Source: Mycobacterium sp. 1164966.3
Lineage (GTDB): Bacteria > Actinomycetota > Actinomycetes > Mycobacteriales > Mycobacteriaceae
Assembly (NCBI RefSeq): GCF_001665395.1
Contig: NZ_LZSG01000008.1
Location: forward strand, 24,337 to 88,336
Reading direction: 5' to 3'
Length of the DNA: 64,000 nucleotides
A model generated the notes under the pieces. That model worked only from the letters and a program-made list of their open reading frames with translations, did no database searches and was not told the origin of the DNA. The position numbers and the translations under genes were made by a program. Below are positions 51,171 to 59,361 of this stretch, piece by piece (within the stretch, counting starts at the first letter, position 1; the number at the start of each line of letters is the position of its first letter).

Positions 51171-51513
51171 CGCCTATCATTTTGCGCCCGCCGTGGTCGA
51201 CGGCGATTACCTGCGATGCTCGGGAATGATTGGCATGCATCCCGATCAGAGCGTGCCGGAGGATCCGACGGCCCAGTTCACCCTGGCTTTCGAGAACCTG
51301 CGCGGGTTGCTGCAGGAGGCGGGTCTGACGTTGGCAAACGTGACGGAAATGACCACCTACCATGTCGGTCTGCGTGCGCACCTGCAAGCGTTCACCGCGG
51401 TCAAAGACCAGTTCATGCCGGCGCCGCACGCGACGTGGACCGCCGTCGGGATCTCTGAGCTCGCTGCTCCGGGAGCGCTGGTCGAGATCCAGGTGACGGC
51501 GCGGACGACTTGA
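51130..51513 (+). CDS. RidA family protein
   Basis: A 127-residue RidA/YjgF/UK114 protein (YLRCSGMIGMHPD, FTLAFENLRGLLQEAGLTLANVTEMTTYHVGL, ATWTAVGISELAAPGALVEIQVTA). Canonical RidA has a Gly-Arg-Glu active site near the C-terminus; here the ...VEIQVTA Glu is present but the Arg equivalent is less clear (HATWTAVG where HARxTVxV is usual). Members hydrolyse reactive enamines and imines. ATG 51130 follows GGAGGAG. Its position after an amine oxidase supports imine clearance. Confidence 0.88.
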   Translation: MKEVIPEWMQPIYDAYHFAPAVVDGDYLRCSGMIGMHPDQSVPEDPTAQFTLAFENLRGLLQEAGLTLANVTEMTTYHVGLRAHLQAFTAVKDQFMPAPHATWTAVGISELAAPGALVEIQVTARTT

Positions 51514-51518
51514 CGCAA

Positions 51519-52790
51519 TCAGGTTGAAGTCAGGACGGGCGGGCCGAGTTGGTGAGCGAGTTCAAGAGCCAGCTCGATCGCCAACCGGCGCTCGCCGGGC
51601 TGATGACCGAGTACCTCAGTCGCGCGTGCGATTCGCTGCAAAACCGTGTTGCGGTGGGTGTGCAGTCGCGCGGCGGCACGGGGTGCGTTCTCGGCTTCGT
51701 CGAGGAATACCCGCAGGGTCTCCCGAAGACGTGCCGCATCGGGTGTGTCCACGGCGAGCGGCCCGAGCGTTGTGGCGACGAATTCCGCTGCGCGGCTGCG
51801 GTTTTGCGCGGCCAGCGCGGTGACTTCCAGGTCATGGTAGAACGCGAGCCGGGCACCGCCCGGGTGCCCGACGAGCAGATTCTGGATCGTCAAGGCCGCG
51901 TCGTGGGAGCGGCGGAAGCCGCTGATGCCGGTCCGCGTCGGCCCCACGGCGACGCGGATGTTGGGCGGTGCTTCGCCGATTGCGCTACGCATGGCTTCGA
52001 GTGCCGGCTCGGCATCTGTGCCCAACCACGCCCAGAGTGCGGAGGTTCCGACGGACAGCGTGAGCGGAGGTCTTGCCCCGGCGGCGCGCGCCAAGGTGGT
52101 GGCCGTGGACTCCAGGGCGCCGTGTTGCTCGCCGGGCGGTTGGGTCCACAGCACCAGCGCGGTGTGGCGCCGAGCGAACTCGTATCCCAGACGTTCACCG
52201 GCCCGGCGGCGATCGATCGGGGCACCGTCCAAGATCAGCCGGATGGTTTCGGCGCGCCGCGCCGGTGCGCCGCCAAGCAGTTCCTCGCGCTCGCGTTGCG
52301 CGGCGGTGATCACGGCGGCGATCACGTGGTCGACGTACTCGAACATGCGCTGCGAGGAGACCTCGAGCAGTTGTACAAGCAGTGGGCCCGACGAGACGAC
52401 GCGGGTGGCATGCGCCAGGAAGCGCCGCAAGGCGACATTCTGCCCGCGACGATAGGACTGGAAGATCACGTCGAGGTCGATGCCGCGCCGGGCAACCGTT
52501 CGCGCTATGTCGAGCGCCTCGGGCGGGACGTCGATGGGCGTCGGCTTGGCGTCGCGACGGACGAATGTCGTGAGCAGGCGCACCGCATTGGCGCGATTGC
52601 TCGCCGACATATCCGCCACGATCGCCGCGTCGGCACCCAGCGTCGGGGCCAGATCGAGCTCAGCGGCGTCCATCTCGGCGACCAGGTCGTCGAGATCGGC
52701 CAGCATCGATTCGGCTACGCCGCCCATCAGTTCGGCTATCTCGGGCGACAGTTCCTCGCCAAGCATCCAGTCAAGTGTGCCATCGCACAT
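51519..52790 (-). CDS. PucR/CdaR-type transcriptional regulator
   Basis: A 423-residue regulator with the PucR-type C-terminal helix-turn-helix (LRETLRVFLDEAENAPRAAARLHTHRNTVLQRIARATEVLG, about residues 355-395) preceded by a GGDEF-like middle domain and an N-terminal helical sensor region (RRGIDLDVIFQSYRRGQNVALRRFL). Such proteins usually activate catabolic genes in response to a ligand. Its start is 105 bp from the divergent monooxygenase gene, its likely target. Its stop lies 5 bp from the convergent RidA stop. Confidence 0.88.
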   Translation of the reverse strand: MCDGTLDWMLGEELSPEIAELMGGVAESMLADLDDLVAEMDAAELDLAPTLGADAAIVADMSASNRANAVRLLTTFVRRDAKPTPIDVPPEALDIARTVARRGIDLDVIFQSYRRGQNVALRRFLAHATRVVSSGPLLVQLLEVSSQRMFEYVDHVIAAVITAAQREREELLGGAPARRAETIRLILDGAPIDRRRAGERLGYEFARRHTALVLWTQPPGEQHGALESTATTLARAAGARPPLTLSVGTSALWAWLGTDAEPALEAMRSAIGEAPPNIRVAVGPTRTGISGFRRSHDAALTIQNLLVGHPGGARLAFYHDLEVTALAAQNRSRAAEFVATTLGPLAVDTPDAARLRETLRVFLDEAENAPRAAARLHTHRNTVLQRIARATEVLGHQPGERRLAIELALELAHQLGPPVLTST

Positions 52791-52894
52791 ATCTTTGCGC
52801 CAAGACTAGGCGAGAAGACATACCAAAACGCTTGTTGCGGCCATACCGTGACAACACACCACAGCCCCGCCGTCAGCCAGGCCAGGAGACACCA

Positions 52895-54391
52895 GTGACG
52901 ATCACAACCAACCAGACGCAGACCACGGATTTCGACGTGTTGATCGTGGGTGCCGGAATCTCGGGAATCGGCGCGGCATACCACCTCAAGACCCGCCGCC
53001 CGGGTACTTCGTTCGCGGTACTGGAGGGCCGCGACTCGATCGGCGGCACGTGGAGCCTGTTCCAGTACCCGGGCATCCGCTCGGACTCGGACATGCCCAC
53101 CTTCGGCTACAGCTTCAAGCCGTGGACGCACCGCAAGTCGATCGCCGACGGGCACATCATCATGGATTATCTGCAGCAGACCGTCGCCGAGAACGGGCTG
53201 GCCGAGCACATTCGTTTCGGCTATCGGGTGTTGCGCGCGGAATTCAACACGTCGGACGGGCGTTGGACGGTCACCGCGCAGCATTCCGACAGCGGCACAA
53301 CGACTTTCACCGCACGATTCCTGTTCATGGGCACCGGCTACTACGACTACGAGGAAGGCTTCACACCGCAGTTCGCCGGCGTCGAGGACTTCGAAGGTCA
53401 GGTCGTGCACCCCCAGCACTGGCCGGAGGATCTGGACTACACCGGCAAGCGTGTGATCGTAATCGGCAGCGGCGCAACGGCTGTCACGCTGATCCCGTCG
53501 ATGGCCGACAAGACGAGTCACATCACGATGCTGCAACGCTCCCCGAGCTACGTGTTCTCGATTCCGGCCGAGGACCCGATTGCCAACACCCTGAACAAAA
53601 CGCTCGGACATGAGCGCGCGTACGAGATCGTTCGACGCAAGAACATCGCACTCGCTCGCGGCCTCTTCAAGGCCTGCAAGCGCGCTCCGAAACTGATGCG
53701 CAGGCTGCTGATCGCCAACGTGCGCCGGCAGCTGCCCAAGCACTTCGACGTCGACACCCACTTTTCCCCGCGCTACGACCCGTGGGACCAGCGGCTTTGC
53801 ATGGTGCCCAACGGTGATCTGTTCAAGACGCTTTCGTCCGGGAAGGCCTCGGTGGTCACCGACCGGATAGCGCGGTTCACCAAGACCGGCCTCCTGCTGG
53901 AGTCGGGCCAGGAATTGGCCGCCGACATCATCGTGACCGCGACCGGACTGAACATGTCGGTCTTCGGCAAGGTCCAGCTGAGTGTCGACGGCGAGCCAGT
54001 GCATCTGCCGGACACCACGATCTACAAGGCGATGATGCTCTCCGGCGTGCCCAACCTCGCGTTCGCCGTCGGCTACACCAACATCTCCTGGACGCTCAAG
54101 GTGGATCTGGTCTGCGAGCACTTCTGCCGACTGCTCGACTACATGGACGCGCACGGCTACGGCATGGTCGAACCGGTACTGGACGATCCGCACATGGAGC
54201 GGGTGCCGGCGATGGACATGAGCTCCGGCTATGTTCAGCGGGGGATCGCCAAGTTCCCGCGGGGAGGGACCCGCGGCCCGTGGGCTTTCAAGCACGCGTA
54301 CGAAATGGATGCCGAGCGTCTGCGCGAAGGCCCGGTCGAGGACGCCGCGCTGAAGTTCACTCCCAGCAAGCCGGCTGTGCTGGTGTCCTGA
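52895..54391 (+). CDS. EthA/MymA-like Baeyer-Villiger monooxygenase
   Basis: A 498-residue flavin monooxygenase. It has an N-terminal FAD loop (DVLIVGAGISGIGAAYHL), the Baeyer-Villiger fingerprint FxGxxxHxxxWP (FEGQVVHPQHWP) and the NADP loop VIVIGSGATAVTLIPSMA straight after it. YPGIRSDSDMPTFGYSFKPW and YDPWDQRLCMVPNGDLF are shared with Rv3854c (EthA) as I recall it. It inserts oxygen next to a ketone or oxidises sulfur or nitrogen. GTG 52895 follows AGGAG. A hydrolase gene lies 31 bp downstream, which would split the ester product. Confidence 0.9.
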   Translation: MTITTNQTQTTDFDVLIVGAGISGIGAAYHLKTRRPGTSFAVLEGRDSIGGTWSLFQYPGIRSDSDMPTFGYSFKPWTHRKSIADGHIIMDYLQQTVAENGLAEHIRFGYRVLRAEFNTSDGRWTVTAQHSDSGTTTFTARFLFMGTGYYDYEEGFTPQFAGVEDFEGQVVHPQHWPEDLDYTGKRVIVIGSGATAVTLIPSMADKTSHITMLQRSPSYVFSIPAEDPIANTLNKTLGHERAYEIVRRKNIALARGLFKACKRAPKLMRRLLIANVRRQLPKHFDVDTHFSPRYDPWDQRLCMVPNGDLFKTLSSGKASVVTDRIARFTKTGLLLESGQELAADIIVTATGLNMSVFGKVQLSVDGEPVHLPDTTIYKAMMLSGVPNLAFAVGYTNISWTLKVDLVCEHFCRLLDYMDAHGYGMVEPVLDDPHMERVPAMDMSSGYVQRGIAKFPRGGTRGPWAFKHAYEMDAERLREGPVEDAALKFTPSKPAVLVS

Positions 54392-54422
54392 GCGACTGGT
54401 GTCCTTGCCGAAAGGGATCACG

Positions 54423-55412
54423 ATGAAGAACCTCACCTTCCCCAGCCACGGGGTTAGCTGCGCCGCTTGGCATATCCCGGCCGGCAGCGAGGCACTGGCC
54501 GCCAAGTCCGGGCGCCCGTGTGTTGTCATGGCGCACGGCTTCGGCGGTACCCGGGACTCCGGCTTGCTTGCCTACGCCGAGCCCATCGCCGCTGCCGGCA
54601 TCGACGTCCTCCTCTTTGACTACCGCGGCTTCGGTGACTCCGAAGGCACGCCCCGCCAAGATGTTTCGGTCCGCCGCCAGCGCCAGGACTACCATGCCGC
54701 CGTTGCGGCAGCCCGGCACTTACCCGGCGTCGACCAGGACCGAATCGCGGTGTGGGGCACGTCTTATGCGGGCGGACACGCGATTGCGGTTGCCGCGCAG
54801 GACCACCGCGTAGCGGCCGTGGTGGCGCTGACACCCGCAACCGACGGACTGGCCACCCTGGCGCACCTCGCACGCCACGCCGGCGTCGGCCAACTAGTTC
54901 GTCTGACCGGACACGGGCTGTTCGACGTGGCTTCTGCTCTCACCAAGCGCGAGCCGCATAACGTGCCGGTCGCAGGGCAACCCGGAACGTTGGCCATGAT
55001 CACCGCCCCGGGCGCCGAGGAAGGCTGCGAGTCGATTGCCGGCACGACTTGGCGTAACGAGGTGTGTGCGCGCGCGGCTCTCAAGGTGGCGTCGAACCGT
55101 CCCACCGCCTCTGCCAGCCGGTTGGCTTGTCCACTGTTGATGCAGGTCGGCACCAACGACCACGTTGCACCGCCCAACGCTGCACGCCGAGCCGCCAGAA
55201 AGGCCGGATACTGGGCACAGCTGCGCGAGTACCCCGTCGACCACCTCGACGTCTACGAGGGTCCATGGCAGGCACGGATTCTGGAAGACCAGCTTGACTT
55301 CCTCACGCACGTACTCGATCCGTCGCGCGCCGCCGACGTCCACCTCCGCCGTCAGGCCGAACGACTGCGGACGGGGCGTTTGGTTGTCAAGCTGCCTTGG
55401 CTGATTTCCTGA
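54423..55412 (+). CDS. Alpha/beta hydrolase
   Basis: A 329-residue alpha/beta-hydrolase. The oxyanion HG is in VVMAHGFGGTRDSGLLAYAEPIA, the nucleophile elbow is WGTSYAGGH (GxSxG), an acid residue lies in QVGTNDHVAPP and the catalytic His in YPVDHLDVYEG. This looks like a complete triad in a bacterial dienelactone-hydrolase/esterase-like frame. The start is ATG 54423 with AAGGGA upstream. Coupled with the Baeyer-Villiger enzyme it would hydrolyse the ester or lactone formed. Confidence 0.88.
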   Translation: MKNLTFPSHGVSCAAWHIPAGSEALAAKSGRPCVVMAHGFGGTRDSGLLAYAEPIAAAGIDVLLFDYRGFGDSEGTPRQDVSVRRQRQDYHAAVAAARHLPGVDQDRIAVWGTSYAGGHAIAVAAQDHRVAAVVALTPATDGLATLAHLARHAGVGQLVRLTGHGLFDVASALTKREPHNVPVAGQPGTLAMITAPGAEEGCESIAGTTWRNEVCARAALKVASNRPTASASRLACPLLMQVGTNDHVAPPNAARRAARKAGYWAQLREYPVDHLDVYEGPWQARILEDQLDFLTHVLDPSRAADVHLRRQAERLRTGRLVVKLPWLIS

Positions 55413-55487
55413 CCGTCACGTGCTTTCGAGCTAGCCGGGCTGTCGAGCCTGCGGGCAGGGATTCGACCAGCGTCGATGCCGAGAGCG

Positions 55488-57725
55488 TCAGTCGTTGGCG
55501 TGCGCCAGCGCGTCGTTGAACGTCTTGCTCGGCCGCATCACCGCCGCGAGCTTGTCGGGATCGGGGAAGTAGTACCCCCCGATGTCGACCTCTTCGCCCT
55601 GGGCCTCGTTGAGTTCGGAAATGATTTTCTCTTCGTTCTTGGCCAAGGTATCGGCGACCCGGGCGAAGTGATCGGCGAGTTCTTTGTCATCGGTCTGCGC
55701 GGCCAGCTCTTGCGCCCAGTACATGGCCAGATAGAACTGGCTGCCCCGGTTGTCCAGCTCGCCGGTCTTGCGCGACGGGCTCTTGTTGTTCTCCAACAGC
55801 TTGCCTATCGCGGCGTCAAGCGTCTTGCCCAGAATCTTGGCTCGTGGATTGTCGGCCTTGATGCCCACATCCTCGAAACATGCCTCTAATGCGAGGAACT
55901 CGCCGAGCGAATCCCAGCGCAGATGGTTTTCCTCCACCAGTTGGTGGACGTGCTTGGGCGCCGAGCCTCCCGCGCCGGTCTCGTACATTCCGCCGCCGGC
56001 CATCAGCGGAACGATGGAAAGCATCTTGGCGCTGGTGCCCAACTCCAAGATCGGGAACAGGTCGGTGAGATAGTCGCGCAGAATGTTGCCGGTGGCGGCG
56101 ATGGTGTCCAGCCCGCGGATCAGGCGCTCCAGCGTGTAACGCATGGAACGCACCTGCGACATGATCTGGATGTCGAGACCCTCGGTGTCGTGGTCCTTCA
56201 GGTATGTCTGAACCTTCTTGATCAGCTCGTTCTCATGCGGACGGTAGGGATCCAGCCAGAACAGCACCGGCATGCCGGAGTTGCGGGCACGGGTGACGGC
56301 CAGCTTCACCCAGTCGCGGATCGGCTCGTCCTTGACGATGGGCATACGCCAGATGTCGCCGGTCTCGACGTTTTGCGTCAGTAGTACTTCCCCGCTGTCG
56401 ATGTCCACGATGTTGGCAACGCCGTCCTCAGGAATCTCGAACGTCTTGTCGTGCGAGCCGTACTCCTCGGCTTTCTGGGCCATCAGCCCGACGTTGGGCA
56501 CCGTGCCCATGGTCGTCGGATCGAAGGCGCCGTTGGTCTTACAGAAGTTGATGAGCTCCTGGTAGATGCGGGAGAAGGTGGACTCCGGCATCACGGCCTT
56601 GGTGTCCTTGGGACGCCCGTCGGCGCCGTACATCTTGCCGCCGGCGCGGATCATCGCGGGCATCGAGGCGTCCACGATCACGTCACTGGGCGAATGGAAG
56701 TTGGAGATGCCCTTGGCCGAATCGACCATCGCCAGCTCGGGGCGATGCTCGTGGCAGGCGTGCATGTCCCGGAGGATCTCGTCGTGCAGCGACGCGGGCA
56801 GCGTCTCGATTTTGTCGTAGAGATCGGCCAACCCGTTGTTGACGTTGACGCCCAGTTCGTCAAGGACCGCCTGGTGCTTCTCGAACGCGTCCTTGTAGAA
56901 GACCTTCACCGCGTGGCCGAAGACGATGGGGTGACTGACCTTCATCATCGTGGCTTTCACATGCAGCGAGAACATCACGCCGGTTTTGCGGGCATCCTCC
57001 ATCTGCTCTTCGTAGAAGTCGACCAGCGCCTTCTTACTCATGAACATGCTGTCGATGATGTCGCCCTCGTCGAGCGACACCTCGGGCTTAAGCACGATGG
57101 TCTTGCCGCTCTTGGTGACCAATTCCATCTTCACTTTGCGGGCTCGGTCCAGGGTCATCGACTTCTCGCCGTGATAGAAGTCGCCGTGCTTCATGGTCGC
57201 CGCGTGGGTGCGCGAAGCCATCGACCATTCGCCCATGCTGTGCGGATGCTTGCGCGCGTACTCCTTGACCGCCTTCGGCGCGCGACGATCCGAGTTGCCT
57301 TCACGCAGCACCGGGTTTACCGCGCTGCCAAGGCATTTGGCGTAGCGCTCCTTGATCTCCCTTTCTTCGTCGGTCTTGGGGTTTTCCGGGTAGTCCGGGA
57401 TCTTGTAGCCCTTGCCCTGCAGTTCCTTGACGGCGGCTACGAGTTGCGGCACCGAGGCGCTGATGTTGGGCAGTTTGATGATGTTGGTGTCCGGCTCCTG
57501 CGTCAGCTTGCCCAACTCGGCGAGGTTGTCCGGCACGCGCTGGTCTTCGTCGAGATGGTCGGGGAACTCCGCCAGGATGCGCGCGGCCACCGAGATGTCA
57601 CTGGTTTTGATCTTGATGCCGGCCGGTTCGGCGAAAGCCCGCAAGATCGGCAGAAAACCGTAGGTCGCCAATAACGGCGCTTCGTCGGTCAGCGTGTAGA
57701 TGATGGTCGGCTGCTCGTCGCTCAT
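55488..57725 (-). CDS. icd2: Monomeric NADP-dependent isocitrate dehydrogenase Icd2
   Basis: A 745-residue monomeric isocitrate dehydrogenase, exactly the length I recall for Rv0066c. Typical sequences are [20 protein letters not shown] at the N-terminus, [22 protein letters not shown] (substrate-binding region), [40 protein letters not shown] and the C-terminal [19 protein letters not shown]. It converts isocitrate to 2-oxoglutarate and CO2 with NADP in the TCA cycle. GGGAGAA precedes the ATG. It converges with the hydrolase gene 75 bp away. Confidence 0.97.
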   Translation of the reverse strand: MSDEQPTIIYTLTDEAPLLATYGFLPILRAFAEPAGIKIKTSDISVAARILAEFPDHLDEDQRVPDNLAELGKLTQEPDTNIIKLPNISASVPQLVAAVKELQGKGYKIPDYPENPKTDEEREIKERYAKCLGSAVNPVLREGNSDRRAPKAVKEYARKHPHSMGEWSMASRTHAATMKHGDFYHGEKSMTLDRARKVKMELVTKSGKTIVLKPEVSLDEGDIIDSMFMSKKALVDFYEEQMEDARKTGVMFSLHVKATMMKVSHPIVFGHAVKVFYKDAFEKHQAVLDELGVNVNNGLADLYDKIETLPASLHDEILRDMHACHEHRPELAMVDSAKGISNFHSPSDVIVDASMPAMIRAGGKMYGADGRPKDTKAVMPESTFSRIYQELINFCKTNGAFDPTTMGTVPNVGLMAQKAEEYGSHDKTFEIPEDGVANIVDIDSGEVLLTQNVETGDIWRMPIVKDEPIRDWVKLAVTRARNSGMPVLFWLDPYRPHENELIKKVQTYLKDHDTEGLDIQIMSQVRSMRYTLERLIRGLDTIAATGNILRDYLTDLFPILELGTSAKMLSIVPLMAGGGMYETGAGGSAPKHVHQLVEENHLRWDSLGEFLALEACFEDVGIKADNPRAKILGKTLDAAIGKLLENNKSPSRKTGELDNRGSQFYLAMYWAQELAAQTDDKELADHFARVADTLAKNEEKIISELNEAQGEEVDIGGYYFPDPDKLAAVMRPSKTFNDALAHAND

Positions 57726-57861
57726 GGCGGTTCTCCCGGCGTCGCTGTCGTGGATTTGAGGCGCTCCATGGTTTACGGCTCCCAGTATCCCGGCTCCACG
57801 TTATGTGTGACATGAGCAGGGTCGGTTTCGCTAGTGCTGCCGACCCGAACGCTTCGCGATC

Positions 57862-59109
57862 TCAGTGCGCGATGTCGAATTCGATGGGCACCGTGATGGG
57901 CCCGCCCAGGGCGGTGACCGGTTTCCAAGGCGCAGGACCGGTGCGGCGGGCGTTGGGCATCCGCCGTGTCATAACCGTCAGCGCTTCAGCCAGCTCGAGG
58001 CGCGCGAGATTAGCACCGAGGCAGTAGTGCATGCCGCCGCCGAAGGTCTGGATCGGCGGGGCGCCGACGCGGCAGATGTCGAGCCGGTCGGGGTCGTCGT
58101 AGACGGCAGGATCTCGGTTGGCCGACCCGGTATTGACGACCACGATCGTGCCAGCCGGGATCTTGACTCCGGCGAGTTCGACATCCTCGACGGCTGCGCG
58201 CAACGTAACGAACGTGATCGGGGAATGGCGGATGAGCTCCTCGACGGCACTGCGCGCGAGCTCCGGGCGCCGGCCCAACAGCGCCCATTGGTCGGGGTGA
58301 TCGCACAGCACGTGGACCGCGGCACCCAGCTGGAGGCGGGTGGTGTCGGTCCCCGCCAGCAGCAACGCGGCGACGAGCATCCGGAGTTCGTCGGCGCTCA
58401 GCCGATCGCCTGGAAAATTCGGGTCTTCGGCACGGATCAGCTCGGATATCAGGTCGTCGGTCAATGTGCACCGCCGACGCGCCACCATGTCGTCGATGTA
58501 GGCGTCGAGGGCATCCCATGCGCCCAGGATCGTCGGCGTTTTGTCGGCTGCATTCCAGCCGAAGGCCTCCAAGATGTCATCGGCCCAGCGGGAGAACAAT
58601 TCCCAGTCCTCGGGTGGCGTCCCGAGCAGCGCGCAGATGACCGGAATCGGGTATTGGCGGGCAATGTCGCTGACAACGTCACAGGTCCCGCGGCCGGTGT
58701 GGCGGTCAACAAGTCCGGTGATGATGTCGACGATTGTCGTGCCCAGTCGCGCGGTCGCTTTCGGCGTGAAGGCTTTGGCCACCAGTCGCCGGAGCCGACG
58801 GTGTTCGTCGCCGTCGAGGCTGATGATGTTAGCGGCGAGGCGGTCCCACAGCGGGCCGGCGGTAATGCCTTGCGCGGCAAGGAACATCCCTTGGGGCACC
58901 CGGAATCGGGGGTCGCGGAGGACGGTGTGAACGAGATCGTAGGTCAGCAATTCGGGCCCGTATAGCCCGATCGCGATCGGCGACTTCTCGCGGGCGTCGC
59001 GAATGATCGCGTGGGCGTCGTCGGGGTGTTCGGCGTGCTGGTAGTTGAGAGTCGGTAGTCCGGCGTCGAAAACGCTCGGGCAGGTGGATCCGTCGACGGT
59101 CGCAGTCAT
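57862..59109 (-). CDS. Cytochrome P450
   Basis: A 415-residue soluble P450 with complete signatures: the I-helix LLLAGTDTTRLQLGAAV (AGxDTT), ExxR in EELIRH, and the heme loop TFGGGMHYCLGANLARLEL. It would need an external ferredoxin/reductase; none is adjacent. ATG 59109 has a strong GAGGAGG site. The CYP family and substrate cannot be named from sequence alone. It is divergent from the large LuxR regulator. Confidence 0.92.
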   Translation of the reverse strand: MTATVDGSTCPSVFDAGLPTLNYQHAEHPDDAHAIIRDAREKSPIAIGLYGPELLTYDLVHTVLRDPRFRVPQGMFLAAQGITAGPLWDRLAANIISLDGDEHRRLRRLVAKAFTPKATARLGTTIVDIITGLVDRHTGRGTCDVVSDIARQYPIPVICALLGTPPEDWELFSRWADDILEAFGWNAADKTPTILGAWDALDAYIDDMVARRRCTLTDDLISELIRAEDPNFPGDRLSADELRMLVAALLLAGTDTTRLQLGAAVHVLCDHPDQWALLGRRPELARSAVEELIRHSPITFVTLRAAVEDVELAGVKIPAGTIVVVNTGSANRDPAVYDDPDRLDICRVGAPPIQTFGGGMHYCLGANLARLELAEALTVMTRRMPNARRTGPAPWKPVTALGGPITVPIEFDIAH

Positions 59110-59213
59110 GGTGGTCCTCCTCGGTCGGGTTGTCGACTTGAGCCTGGCTTTTGCGGAGCGCCAGACCATCGGGGAGAACACGTAACTGAACTCTGGTGGC
59201 GTGAGATCGCGCG

Positions 59214-59273
59214 CCGAGCGTCACGCCGGCGCAACCATCGCCACCGAACGTCATGCCGGCGTGACCATCGCCC
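59214..59273. repeat. Two imperfect tandem copies of a 30-bp unit
   Basis: Copies at 59214-59243 (CCGAGCGTCACGCCGGCGCA...) and 59244-59273 (CCGAACGTCATGCCGGCGTG...) differ at about five positions. They lie in the divergent gap between the P450 and LuxR genes and each contains the palindromic core GCCGGC. Confidence 0.7.
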
Positions 59274-59361
59274 AGCCGGGCCACGAATTCGCTGGCTCCG
59301 CGACGCGAAGTACGGGATTTCCCTGATGTTTGCGGCTTCTCGCCCCGAGATGCTGGCTAGC

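Noticed and set aside
56451..57674. 407-residue plus-strand ORF
   Set aside because: Antisense to icd2, which is unmistakable in the other strand.
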